This document shows positions 23,613 to 32,045 of a DNA stretch of 64,000 nucleotides, piece after piece; the first letter of the stretch is position 1, and the number at the start of each line of letters is the position of its first letter. The position numbers and the translations under genes are program-made. Location of the stretch: NCBI GenBank assembly GCA_017507805.1, contig JAFWAC010000013.1:29086-93085 (forward strand), given 5' to 3'. The notes under the pieces are model-generated. The model did no database searches. It worked only from the letters and a program-made list of their open reading frames with translations, and had not been told where the DNA came from. This stretch comes from Clostridia bacterium. Lineage in GTDB: Bacteria; Bacillota; Clostridia; Oscillospirales; Acutalibacteraceae.

Positions 23613-24989
23613 TTATCCAAGCTTCGGAAGGCTTGCTGCCGCAACCGACTGTCCTACGCGGCGTGAATTTTCATCGGGGATATGGAGCTTAATCTGCTTT
23701 GCAAGCTCAGGGAATTCAACATCCAAAACCTCTTGAGCGCGCTCAAGAAGGATTACTCCGCCTTCGCCCGAGGTAACTCTGCCCATAATAAGGACATGCT
23801 TAATCTCGTAGAATTCAGCATAGTATGCTATTGCATATCCAAAGTATGCGCCGATTGTATCGTAAATAGCGGCGGCACGCTCGTCTCCGTCCTTCATAAG
23901 ACCTTGAACAACCTTCAGCTTCTCGGCAGGTGAAAGCTTTTCGTCAAGCTCAATACCTGCAAAGGGAGCTAATTTAATAACACCGTCTTGCGAGAAATAC
24001 TTAACTCCGCAGCCGTAGTCTCCCGACCATTCATCAACCATAGCATCCTCACAGAAGTCAACAGGAACAAAAGCAAGCTCATTAAGCCAGCCTGTAATGT
24101 TTCCTTGCGGGTCAACATATCCGCCTGCCTCACTTGTACCCATAGCAATACCGAGAACCGAATCATCGTCAAGATCCATTGCACCGGCAAGTGCGGTTAC
24201 ATCACCGTCATTTGCAACCTCAATCGGAATGTCCTCACCGATTTCTTTTGCAACATCAAGGTACATATTTTTAACCTTTTTATCGAAATCCTCATCGCTC
24301 ACCTTTAAGAAAAGTGATGCAACCATAATTCTGTTATCAATGTAAACACCGGCACTTGAAACACCGATGGCATCAACCCTCGGCATATGTGATGCGGCGG
24401 TCATCATTGCCTGCTTTATACCCTCGTAATGATATTCGGGGTCGGAATTGGTTTTCGGGAACCAGACAACCTCCTCGGAATAAACACTTTCACCGTTTAT
24501 TACGGCGCTGACCTTTCGGTCGCTTCCGCCTGCATCAAAACCAATACGGCATCCGTCCAAATGACGACCGATAGGAGCAGCGGCGGATTTATCCTTTGGA
24601 GCATCCTCTATTGAGCAAACCTCAACCTCAAACTTTTCCTCATAAACTCTTTCCATAAAGCGGACATCAAAATCACGCAATCCGCCGTATGTATAAGCGG
24701 CTTTAATTTTATCGCCTACAATTTTGCTTCCTGCGATTATAATTTTATAACCGCCTGCAACCCATAAAAGTGACTTGGATATTCTTTCCACAAAACGGAA
24801 ATTTTCCTCATCGTGACCTGTATTATCCTTATATATACGGGTTTTATATGTAGAGGTATAGCCCTTATTTCTTTCAATGGCGATGATAATATCCTGTCCG
24901 TCTGCGGCGGTGTTTTCGCGCATTTCGCGGCAAACGAGCGAAAGGGGCTGGAAATTGGGATCTAATTTTGCATTTACTTTAAGCTTCAT
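23613..24989 (-). CDS. ROK-like sugar kinase with N-terminal extension
   Basis: The protein is 458 residues, longer than the roughly 300 of a standard ROK kinase. From about residue 145 it shows the phosphate-binding motif FDAGGSDRKVSAV, then VDAIGVSSAGVYI and VANDGDVTALAGA. A segment DYGCGVKYFSQDG stands where ROK proteins have a zinc-binding CxCG motif, mostly lost here. The first 140 residues are unrecognised. Its stop-proximal partner upstream is nagA, overlapping by 11 bases, so phosphorylation of N-acetylglucosamine or a related amino sugar is the likely role. Confidence 0.78.
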   Translation of the reverse strand: MKLKVNAKLDPNFQPLSLVCREMRENTAADGQDIIIAIERNKGYTSTYKTRIYKDNTGHDEENFRFVERISKSLLWVAGGYKIIIAGSKIVGDKIKAAYTYGGLRDFDVRFMERVYEEKFEVEVCSIEDAPKDKSAAAPIGRHLDGCRIGFDAGGSDRKVSAVINGESVYSEEVVWFPKTNSDPEYHYEGIKQAMMTAASHMPRVDAIGVSSAGVYIDNRIMVASLFLKVSDEDFDKKVKNMYLDVAKEIGEDIPIEVANDGDVTALAGAMDLDDDSVLGIAMGTSEAGGYVDPQGNITGWLNELAFVPVDFCEDAMVDEWSGDYGCGVKYFSQDGVIKLAPFAGIELDEKLSPAEKLKVVQGLMKDGDERAAAIYDTIGAYFGYAIAYYAEFYEIKHVLIMGRVTSGEGGVILLERAQEVLDVEFPELAKQIKLHIPDENSRRVGQSVAAASLPKLG

Positions 24990-26121
24990 ATTTTGTCTCT
25001 CCTCTGATAATGGTTTGTTTTATTTCAAAATTACAATCGGTTATAACTATATCGGCATCCTTACCGATTTCAAGTGAGCCCTTGCGGTCTGCAACACCAA
25101 TGGCAGTTGCAGGATTAAGGGAAGCGCAGTTTACACATTCATAAAGCGGTATATCTGAGTTTTTGTAAACATTCCAAACACCGTGATTTAAGTGTAACAC
25201 ACTGCCTGCAACCGTTCCGTCCTCCAAGCGGCAAACGATATCCCTGTATATTATCTTTGCACCGCCAAGTGTGTACTCACCGTAAGGCAAGCCGCCGGCA
25301 GGCAAGCAGTCTGTAATAAAGCAAAGCTTTCTGCCCTTTAGCTTCCACAGTAAATCGTAAAAGCATTTGTCTACATGGAAGGTATCAACAATAAGCTCAA
25401 CACTTATATCGGAATTAAGCGCCGCAGTTACAACACCCGGAGCTCTGTGTGCCAGCGGTGTCATTGCATTGAAAAGATGTGTAACATGGCTTACACCGGC
25501 ATTAACGCTCGCCATTGCGGTTTCGTAATCTGCCGAGGTATGCCCCATAGAAACAACTACATCGGTATCGCGGCAAATCTCGCGAATAGCCGCAAAATCG
25601 TTTTGGTCCGTTTCGGGTGCTAAGGTAATGGTTTTTATAATATCGGAATATTCCTTAACAAAGCCTGCATCAGGCTTTAAGATATACTTTGCATCCTGCG
25701 CACCCTTTTTGCTTTCGCTGATAAAGGGACCTTCGGCATGGCAACCCAGGATTTCACTGCCCTGCCAGCTCTTGCTTTCCTCCTTGAGCTTGCGGCAAAC
25801 CTCAAGAGCTTTTTTAATAACCGCCATATCCACTGTCATAGTGGTAGGGAGATAACCGGTAACACCGTTTTTAAGCAAGCCCTCGGATATTGTTCTTATA
25901 CTTTCCTCCTCACCGTCACACACATCCTTGCCAAGATAGCCGTGAATATGCATATCTATAAGACCGGGGGAAACATATCCGCCGTTTGCATCAATAATTT
26001 CAGTGCCTTCGGGGATGTTTTCGTTTGGAACAACACCCTCTATAACATCGGAAAAAAGCAATGCACAGTTTTCGGCAATTCGATCCTTTAAAATTATTTT
26101 TCCGTTAATAATAGCCTTCAT
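24979..26121 (-). CDS. nagA: N-acetylglucosamine-6-phosphate deacetylase
   Basis: This 380-residue amidohydrolase converts GlcNAc-6-P to glucosamine-6-P and acetate. Motifs are GLIDMHIHGYLG (metal HxH), GCHAEGPFISESKKGAQ (catalytic-site glutamate), SMGHTSADY, VTHLFNAMTPL and ITDCLPAGG with the catalytic aspartate. The length is typical. GGAGGGG precedes ATG. It is first in a leftward operon with the ROK-like kinase, giving amino-sugar or peptidoglycan-derived sugar recycling. Confidence 0.95.
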   Translation of the reverse strand: MKAIINGKIILKDRIAENCALLFSDVIEGVVPNENIPEGTEIIDANGGYVSPGLIDMHIHGYLGKDVCDGEEESIRTISEGLLKNGVTGYLPTTMTVDMAVIKKALEVCRKLKEESKSWQGSEILGCHAEGPFISESKKGAQDAKYILKPDAGFVKEYSDIIKTITLAPETDQNDFAAIREICRDTDVVVSMGHTSADYETAMASVNAGVSHVTHLFNAMTPLAHRAPGVVTAALNSDISVELIVDTFHVDKCFYDLLWKLKGRKLCFITDCLPAGGLPYGEYTLGGAKIIYRDIVCRLEDGTVAGSVLHLNHGVWNVYKNSDIPLYECVNCASLNPATAIGVADRKGSLEIGKDADIVITDCNFEIKQTIIRGETKYEA

Positions 26122-26154
26122 AAAACCCCTCCATTATAAGTAATTAGCATAATC

Positions 26155-26182
26155 ATTATAACATTTAAAAAATATTTTTCAA
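26155..26182 (-). promoter_or_regulatory. nagA promoter
   Basis: Minus-strand TTGAAA (26177-26182), 16 bases, TATAAT (26155-26160). Confidence 0.6.
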
Positions 26183-26309
26183 CATATTTCTTAAAGAAAA
26201 AAACAAGAATTTAAAAGAAATATGTTGCCGGAGGGTTTCGGTGTTGTTTTTTTTTCGCAAAGCTGTTTTTTTGTGTTCGGTTTTGGGCAGAATATTTTTG
26301 GTGATAAAT

Positions 26310-26909
26310 GTGAAAAAACAAACAAAAATATTTTTTAAAACCTTTTTTATAAGCCTGATTTGTTGCGCCGTATTCATCGGTGCAGGTGCGGCAATGCTCT
26401 ATTCACCGCCAAGGGCGGCACAAAACGAGGCAAGCTCTGTGCCTTATTATACGGCATACCCTGAAAGTGTGGGTGTTTTGTTTGATATTGCAGGGCAAAA
26501 GACCTTTTTTGACCTTGATTTTGAACGACAGCTTTTGAGCGTGGTATACAATCAGGATGCTGACCTGCCGGAATACGGCTATTCGGTGGATTACCGCATA
26601 ACAGCCGATTATTCTCTTGTGGGGGATATAATTGATATGGCAGGAGGAATAGATTATGATAACGGTAAGGAGACCTTGGCGCTTACCGGTGTGCAGGCGG
26701 TGGAGCTGTTGAGCACAACACCCGATGACGGTACATTGCACCGGAAAATCACAGAAGGTACACTTGCCGCTATAGCAGAACGGGGACTTACGGCTAATGA
26801 CCTTCTGCATATAATCGAAAAGAGCGAAACCGACCTTACTGTGCCTGATTGCTACTCTTGGCCCGAATATATAAAGGCGCTTTGCAAGGGGATTAGGGTT
26901 GTTAATTAA
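26310..26909 (+). CDS. Membrane-anchored LytR-CpsA-Psr-like protein, short
   Basis: From GTG 26310 (GGTGA 5 bases upstream) the 199-residue product has a basic start, a membrane helix (about residues 9-31, FISLICCAVFIGAGAAMLY) and an external domain. Its second half holds MAGGIDYDNGKETLALTGVQAVELL, cut here by wording: the order GGI, L-TG-QA and a following basic helix resemble the end of LCP domains. Full LCP ligases are larger and attach glycopolymers to peptidoglycan; this one lacks the early arginine-rich motifs. Function unknown. Confidence 0.6.
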   Translation: MKKQTKIFFKTFFISLICCAVFIGAGAAMLYSPPRAAQNEASSVPYYTAYPESVGVLFDIAGQKTFFDLDFERQLLSVVYNQDADLPEYGYSVDYRITADYSLVGDIIDMAGGIDYDNGKETLALTGVQAVELLSTTPDDGTLHRKITEGTLAAIAERGLTANDLLHIIEKSETDLTVPDCYSWPEYIKALCKGIRVVN

Positions 26910-26936
26910 TTAACACTGTTTTTGCGCTCGGAGCCC

Positions 26937-26965
26937 TTGAAAAAACGATAATTTTGTAGTATTAT
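26937..26965 (+). promoter_or_regulatory. rnf operon promoter
   Basis: TTGAAA (26937-26942), 17 bases, TATTAT (26960-26965), with AAGGAG just before the rnfC start. Confidence 0.65.
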
Positions 26966-26996
26966 AAATGTATATCTTTTTTTAAGGAGCTAATTT

Positions 26997-28322
26997 ATGG
27001 GTAGTAGGGAAAGAATATTAAAACCTGTAAAGCGTTTGTCGGGTGCAGCGGCATTACCGCACCTTAAGGCAACGGCAGAGCTTGAAACGGTTGTAATGCC
27101 GCCTGTAGCGGAGGTTAAAATCCCTTTGCAACAGCATATAGGCGCGCCTGCAGTGCCGATAGTTAAAAAAGGCGACAAGGTCTTTGTCGGTACTCTTATA
27201 GCAAATTCAGGCGGTTTTGTAAGCGCTCCTGTCCATTCGAGTGTTTCGGGCACAGTTAAGGAAATATCTCCGCTTAACGGTGTGGATTGTATTGTTATCG
27301 AGTCGGACGGACTGATGGAAAAGGATCCTGACTTAAAGCCCTTTGCGGTAAAAAATCCGGCAGATATTGCCGCCGCGGCGGAGGGTTGCGGTCTGGTAGG
27401 ATTGGGCGGTGCAGGCTTTCCGGCAAAGGTTAAGCTCTCAATTAAGGAAGGCGCCGTTATAGATACCCTTATAATCAACGCCGCCGAGTGCGAGCCTTAC
27501 ATAACAAGCGATTACCGCGAGTGTCTTGAGGGTTATGACGATGTCATCGAGGGCATCTATCTTTTAAAGGATATTTTAAAGATAGAAAATGTGATAATTT
27601 GTGTCGAAAGTAATAAGAAAAAAGCAATAAAAAAGCTTTATGAAATTGCTACCGATAAGCGTGATGCAGAGGACAAAATCAAGCTTATGCAGTTGCCCAC
27701 GCAGTATCCGCAGGGCGCAGAAAAGGTTATTATTTATTCGGCAACGGGCAGACGTGTTCCGTCAGGGAAATTGCCGAGTGATGTTGGCTGTATCGTTATG
27801 AATGTAACGAGTGTTGCCACACTTTACCGCTTTATTTCTACAGGTATGCCGCTTGTTGCAAAGCGTATCACGGTGGACGGTAACGCAGTAGCAGAGCCTA
27901 AAAATTTGATTGTTCCCATAGGAACTCCCATAAAGTCGGTTCTTGAATTTGTCGGCGGAATAGCTGACGATGCAGATGAAATTATAATGGGTGGTCCGAT
28001 GATGGGTGTTGATGTTTGCAATGCGGACGCCGTTGTCGAAAAGCGAAACAACGCAATAACCGTAATGAAAAGTCCTGCTAAGCCTGCAAGGCAGACTGCC
28101 TGCATCCGTTGCGGCAGATGCGCAAATACCTGCCCGATGAATTTGTACCCTGCAACGGTCGAAGCTACACTGAACAGCGGTAGTAGTGAAAATCTTAAGA
28201 ATTTAAATATTAACTACTGTATGGAATGCGGAAGCTGCTCATTCGTTTGCCCCGCAAGCAGACCGCTTACACAGTCTATGAGACTTGCAAAGGCAGTTTT
28301 AAGGAGGGAAAGTAACAAATGA
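26997..28322 (+). CDS. rnfC: Rnf complex subunit C
   Basis: RnfC is the peripheral NADH-binding subunit of the ion-pumping ferredoxin:NAD+ oxidoreductase. The 441 residues show the glycine-rich nucleotide loop GLVGLGGAGFPAKVK (about 129-143), NAAECEPYITSDYR for FMN/NADH binding, and two [4Fe-4S] motifs CIRCGRCANTCP and CMECGSCSFVCP near residues 370-420. It begins the C-D-G-E-A-B order seen in clostridial and acetogen rnf operons, with short overlaps between all genes. Confidence 0.96.
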   Translation: MGSRERILKPVKRLSGAAALPHLKATAELETVVMPPVAEVKIPLQQHIGAPAVPIVKKGDKVFVGTLIANSGGFVSAPVHSSVSGTVKEISPLNGVDCIVIESDGLMEKDPDLKPFAVKNPADIAAAAEGCGLVGLGGAGFPAKVKLSIKEGAVIDTLIINAAECEPYITSDYRECLEGYDDVIEGIYLLKDILKIENVIICVESNKKKAIKKLYEIATDKRDAEDKIKLMQLPTQYPQGAEKVIIYSATGRRVPSGKLPSDVGCIVMNVTSVATLYRFISTGMPLVAKRITVDGNAVAEPKNLIVPIGTPIKSVLEFVGGIADDADEIIMGGPMMGVDVCNADAVVEKRNNAITVMKSPAKPARQTACIRCGRCANTCPMNLYPATVEATLNSGSSENLKNLNINYCMECGSCSFVCPASRPLTQSMRLAKAVLRRESNK

Positions 28323-29260
28323 AGGAAATTTTAAATGTCACCTCCTCACCGCATATAAAGCATACCGATACCACAAGCGGCATAATGCTGGATGTGATAA
28401 TTGCCCTGCTTCCTGCGGCGGCTTTTGGCTGTATTTTGTTCGGCTCGCGCGCCTTGGCGGTGTTGGCGGTTACGGTGACGGTAAGTGTTTTAAGTGAATT
28501 TTTATGGAATAAAATCCTTAAAAAGCCGTCCACGGTAGGGGACCTTTCTGCCGTGGTTACAGGTCTGCTTTTAGGTCTTAATCTGCCTGCAACTGTACCG
28601 CTTTGGATGGTTGCAATCGGCGCGGCGGTTGCCATTATTGTTGTTAAGCAGATGTTTGGCGGAATTGGCTGTAATTTTGCAAATCCTGCAATAACCGCCC
28701 GTATTGTGCTGTTGGTTTCATTCCCTGCGGCAATGACGGTCTATACAGAGCCCGTTTCCGACACGGTAACCTCTGCAACACCTCTTACATATATTTCCGC
28801 GACCGAGGGTGTGCCAACGGTGAAAAATCTGTTTTTCGGTATGCACAGCGGCTGTATCGGTGAAACCTCGGCATTTTTGCTTTTGGTGGGTGGCGCCTAT
28901 CTCGTTATAAGAAAGGTCATTTCACCCATAATTCCTGCTTGCTTTGTGGGTACGGTTGCACTGCTTAACTTGGTTTCGGGGGATAATGTTTCTGTTGCGG
29001 TTTTGGGCGGCGGTATTATGCTTGGTGCAATTTTTATGGCTACCGATTATACCACAAGCCCCACAAATCCGCTTGGAAAATTAATTTTCGGTATCGGCTG
29101 CGGTCTCATCACCTTTGTGATAAGAAAATTTGCCGCTTTGCCGGAGGGTGTTTCCTATGCAATTCTTATTATGAATATTTTAGTGCCCTACATAAACCGA
29201 CTTACCCGTAGGAAGCCCTTTGGCTTTGTGAAGCCGCAAAAGGAGGGCAACAATGGATAA
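28319..29260 (+). CDS. rnfD: Rnf complex subunit D
   Basis: This integral membrane subunit of 313 residues carries covalently bound FMN. The flavinylation-type motif VTSATPLT lies near residue 157, and many hydrophobic helices surround it (GIMLDVIIALLPAAAFGCI, ATDYTTSPTNPLGK). It overlaps the rnfC end by four bases. In the complex it passes electrons through the membrane coupled to Na+ or H+ movement. Confidence 0.95.
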   Translation: MKEILNVTSSPHIKHTDTTSGIMLDVIIALLPAAAFGCILFGSRALAVLAVTVTVSVLSEFLWNKILKKPSTVGDLSAVVTGLLLGLNLPATVPLWMVAIGAAVAIIVVKQMFGGIGCNFANPAITARIVLLVSFPAAMTVYTEPVSDTVTSATPLTYISATEGVPTVKNLFFGMHSGCIGETSAFLLLVGGAYLVIRKVISPIIPACFVGTVALLNLVSGDNVSVAVLGGGIMLGAIFMATDYTTSPTNPLGKLIFGIGCGLITFVIRKFAALPEGVSYAILIMNILVPYINRLTRRKPFGFVKPQKEGNNG

Positions 29261-29888
29261 GATTATGAAGCTTATTAAAGCAAATTTGAATGATATTATC
29301 AAGCCCTCGGCGGTATTGCTTGCGATTTGTATTGTAATTCCTCTGGCACTCAGCCTTACAAATGCGGTTACAAGGGAGCGCATAGCAAAGCTTGCGGCAG
29401 AAAATGAAATAAAAACTATGTCGGCTTTGATAGCGGCAGATGAATTTGAGCTTTTAACCTGTATTGGCTCAAATAAAAATCCCGATTTTGATTTTTATAT
29501 CGCTTTAAAGGACGGAAAGCACCAGGGTTATATTTTTATAACCTCTGCCAAGGGCTACGGCGGTGAGGTTTCGGTTATGACGGCTGTTACTCCTGATAAA
29601 AAGGTTAAGGCAGTCTCTATACTCGATGCCACCAACGAAACACCCGGACTTGGTCAAAATGTGACCAAGGAGGGCTTTTATTCCCAATTTTCCCAAAAAT
29701 CAGCCGATATAACACTTGTTAAAAACGGCGCTGAGAGTGAGAATAACGAAATTAACGCCGTTACGGGTGCAACAATAAGCTCAAGAGCAGTAACAAAGGC
29801 TGTGAATGAGGCACTTGAAAGATTTGATCGGTGTGTAAACAAATCACTTATACCCTCGGTAAAGGAGGCGGAAACAGATGAGCAATAA
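29253..29888 (+). CDS. rnfG: Rnf complex subunit G
   Basis: RnfG, 211 residues, has one N-terminal membrane helix (about 14-33, SAVLLAICIVIPLALSLT) and an external FMN-binding domain. The conserved flavinylation site is AVTGATISS near residue 171, where the threonine takes FMN. GYGGEVSVMTAV and ETPGLGQNV are typical of the FMN_bind family. It overlaps rnfD by 8 bases. Confidence 0.95.
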   Translation: MDKIMKLIKANLNDIIKPSAVLLAICIVIPLALSLTNAVTRERIAKLAAENEIKTMSALIAADEFELLTCIGSNKNPDFDFYIALKDGKHQGYIFITSAKGYGGEVSVMTAVTPDKKVKAVSILDATNETPGLGQNVTKEGFYSQFSQKSADITLVKNGAESENNEINAVTGATISSRAVTKAVNEALERFDRCVNKSLIPSVKEAETDEQ

Positions 29889-30576
29889 ATATTTAGGCTA
29901 TTTCACAAACGGTCTTGTAAAGGAAAACCCCACCCTGCGCTTGGTGCTGGGCACCTGCCCGACACTTGCTGTTACTACCGCCGCTATCAATGGCTTGGGT
30001 ATGGGTGTTTCGGCAACAGTGGTGCTTGTCTGCTCTAACCTCGCAATTTCTCTGCTCCGTAACATTATACCTGACAGGGTGCGTATTCCTGCGTTTATTA
30101 CGATTATCGCAGGCTTTGTGAGCGTGGTGCAAATGCTTGTGAAGGCATTTTTGCCCTCAATTGATAAATCCTTGGGTATATTTTTGCCTCTCATTGTTGT
30201 CAACTGCATCATTTTGGCGCGTGCCGAGATGTTTGCTTCCAAAAACACGGTTTTGCCGAGTGTTTTGGACGGCTTGGGTATGGGTATCGGATTTACCGCT
30301 GTGCTAACCCTTATGGGCGCTATCCGTGAGTTTTTCGGCGCCGGCAGTCTTTTCTCGTTGCCTATAACAGCAGAGCTTATTGACCCGATGGTTATTTTCT
30401 TGCTTCCGCCCGGCGGATTTTTTGTGTTCGGTATGCTGGTGGCAATATCTAATGCAATTGCCAAAAAGCAGGGACAAAAGCCTGCCGTGCATATCGGCTG
30501 TGCAAACTGTCCTTCCCGCGGTATATGCGGTAAAAATTCGTGTGACAGCGCAGAGGAGGTGGCGGTGAATGAGTAA
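29878..30576 (+). CDS. rnfE: Rnf complex subunit E
   Basis: This is a 232-residue six-helix membrane subunit paralogous to RnfA. It has LVLGTCPTLAVTT with the conserved helix-1 cysteine and NCIILARAEMFASKN, characteristic of RnfE/NqrD. The C-terminal tail is unusual in having a cluster of cysteines (CANCPSRGICGKNSC), which could bind a metal. It overlaps rnfG by 11 bases. Confidence 0.95.
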   Translation: MSNKYLGYFTNGLVKENPTLRLVLGTCPTLAVTTAAINGLGMGVSATVVLVCSNLAISLLRNIIPDRVRIPAFITIIAGFVSVVQMLVKAFLPSIDKSLGIFLPLIVVNCIILARAEMFASKNTVLPSVLDGLGMGIGFTAVLTLMGAIREFFGAGSLFSLPITAELIDPMVIFLLPPGGFFVFGMLVAISNAIAKKQGQKPAVHIGCANCPSRGICGKNSCDSAEEVAVNE

Positions 30577-31150
30577 TACTACCATTGCCTCAATCTTGTT
30601 GGCATCAATTCTTACCAATAATATGGTGCTTTCCAAATTTTTAGGTATTTGTCCCTTTTTAGGTGTTTCAAAAAAGACCAACACCGCTTTCTCGATGAGT
30701 ATTGCCGTTATTTTGGTTATGGTGGTTTCGACCGCCGTTACATGGCCTATTTACAACTATATTTTATCGCCCGATTATACATATTTGCAGACGATTGTGT
30801 TCATTCTTGTAATTGCGGCAATAGTTCAGCTTATTGAAATTGTTTTAAAACGGTACATAAAGCCTGTGTATAATGCTTTGGGTATTTATCTGCCGCTTAT
30901 CACGACTAACTGTGCTGTGCTCGGTATCACAATGCTTAATATTACAGACGGGCTTAACTTTGTGCAATCATTGGTTAATGCCTTTGGCGCAGGTCTTGGC
31001 TTTATGCTGGCAATGCTGCTGTTTTCGGGCGTTCGGGAAAGACTTGAAACTGCCGACATACCGCCTTTTCTTAAGGGACTTCCGATAACCCTTGTCTCTG
31101 CGGCGCTGGTTTCACTTTCCTTCCTTGGCTTTGCCGGAATAGGAGGTTAG
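30569..31150 (+). CDS. rnfA: Rnf complex subunit A
   Basis: The 193-residue membrane subunit has NNMVLSKFLGICPFLGVSKK (helix 1 with its conserved cysteine) and LPLITTNCAVLG in the second repeat. Together RnfA and RnfE cysteines hold an iron-sulfur cluster in the membrane in known structures. It overlaps rnfE by 8 bases. Confidence 0.96.
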   Translation: MSNTTIASILLASILTNNMVLSKFLGICPFLGVSKKTNTAFSMSIAVILVMVVSTAVTWPIYNYILSPDYTYLQTIVFILVIAAIVQLIEIVLKRYIKPVYNALGIYLPLITTNCAVLGITMLNITDGLNFVQSLVNAFGAGLGFMLAMLLFSGVRERLETADIPPFLKGLPITLVSAALVSLSFLGFAGIGG

Positions 31151-31153
31151 GCT

Positions 31154-31930
31154 ATGGAAATTTTGTTACCTGTAATAATTGTGGCTGTAATAGGTCTTGT
31201 GGCAGGTGTGGGGCTTTCGCTTGCCTCTAAGCTGATGGCAGTACCTGTTGATGAAAAACAGGAAAAATTAGCCGAAGCCTTGCCCGGTGCTAATTGCGGC
31301 GCCTGTGGATATTCGGGCTGTGAGGGCTATGCCGCGGCAATGGCTTCGGGCGAAGCTTCACCCGACAAATGTCCTGTCGGCGGTGCGGCAACAGCTACCG
31401 CTATCTCTGAAATCCTCGGTGTGGAAATCTCCGCCGAGGAAAGAACTGCCTTCATCGCCTGCAAAGGAAACGGTGAAATCACAAAGCAGAAGTATGGATA
31501 TGTTGGTATGCAAAGCTGTACCGCGGCTTCACTGCTTCACGCAGGGCCGCTTGAATGTAGCTTCGGTTGCCTGGGATTTGGCGATTGTGCGGCTGAATGT
31601 CCCTTTGATGCGATTATCGTATCGGACGGTAAGCCTATGGTTTGCGAGGAAATCTGTGTCGGTTGCGGAAAATGCATTTCCGCTTGTCCTAAATCGCTTA
31701 TTTCACTTATTCCAAAGGGGCATACCGTCACCGTCAACTGCAACAACAAGGCGAAGGGCGCCGCTGTGGTTAAAAACTGCGGAGTGTCCTGTATTGCCTG
31801 CCGTATGTGTGAAAAGCAGTGCGAGTCAGGTGCTTTGAAAATAGTAGATAATCTTGCAGTTATCGATTACAGTCTTTGTAATGGTTGCGGTAAGTGCAAA
31901 GAGGTTTGTAAACGCGGAGTTTTAATTTAA
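31154..31930 (+). CDS. rnfB: Rnf complex subunit B
   Basis: RnfB is the ferredoxin-accepting subunit. The 258 residues have an N-terminal membrane helix (LLPVIIVAVIGLVAGVGLSL), an iron-sulfur domain with GANCGACGYSGCEGYA, then two pairs of ferredoxin motifs (CLGFGDCAAECPFDAI, CVGCGKCISACPKSLI, CRMCEKQCESGAL, CNGCGKCKEVCKRG). GGAGG precedes the ATG. It closes the operon and is followed by a strong terminator. Confidence 0.95.
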   Translation: MEILLPVIIVAVIGLVAGVGLSLASKLMAVPVDEKQEKLAEALPGANCGACGYSGCEGYAAAMASGEASPDKCPVGGAATATAISEILGVEISAEERTAFIACKGNGEITKQKYGYVGMQSCTAASLLHAGPLECSFGCLGFGDCAAECPFDAIIVSDGKPMVCEEICVGCGKCISACPKSLISLIPKGHTVTVNCNNKAKGAAVVKNCGVSCIACRMCEKQCESGALKIVDNLAVIDYSLCNGCGKCKEVCKRGVLI

Positions 31931-31942
31931 GTTTAGTTTTTG

Positions 31943-31977
31943 GGCTGTAGCGGTAAGGCTACAGCCTTTTGTTTTTT
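31943..31977 (+). terminator. rnf operon terminator
   Basis: GGCTGTAGC (31943-31951) pairs with GCTACAGCC (31958-31966), followed by TTTTGTTTTTT. Confidence 0.88.
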
Positions 31978-31987
31978 GAAATACTGC

Positions 31988-32016
31988 TTGACAAATACCC
32001 CACGGGGGTATATCAT
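31988..32016 (+). promoter_or_regulatory. Copper operon promoter with CsoR operator
   Basis: TTGACA (31988-31993) and TATCAT (32011-32016) are 17 bases apart. The spacer is filled by ATACCCC (31995-32001) and its complement GGGGTAT (32005-32011), matching the known GC-flanked CsoR operator. Copper binding to CsoR would release it and switch on copA-csoR-copZ. Confidence 0.85.
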
Positions 32017-32045
32017 AAATATAGCTTTTAAAAAAGAGGTGGATT

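Noticed and set aside
26997-31930. Operon as Na+-translocating NADH:quinone reductase (Nqr).
   Set aside because: The presence of RnfB with multiple ferredoxin motifs and RnfC, and the C-D-G-E-A-B order, identify Rnf; NqrA and NqrF are missing.
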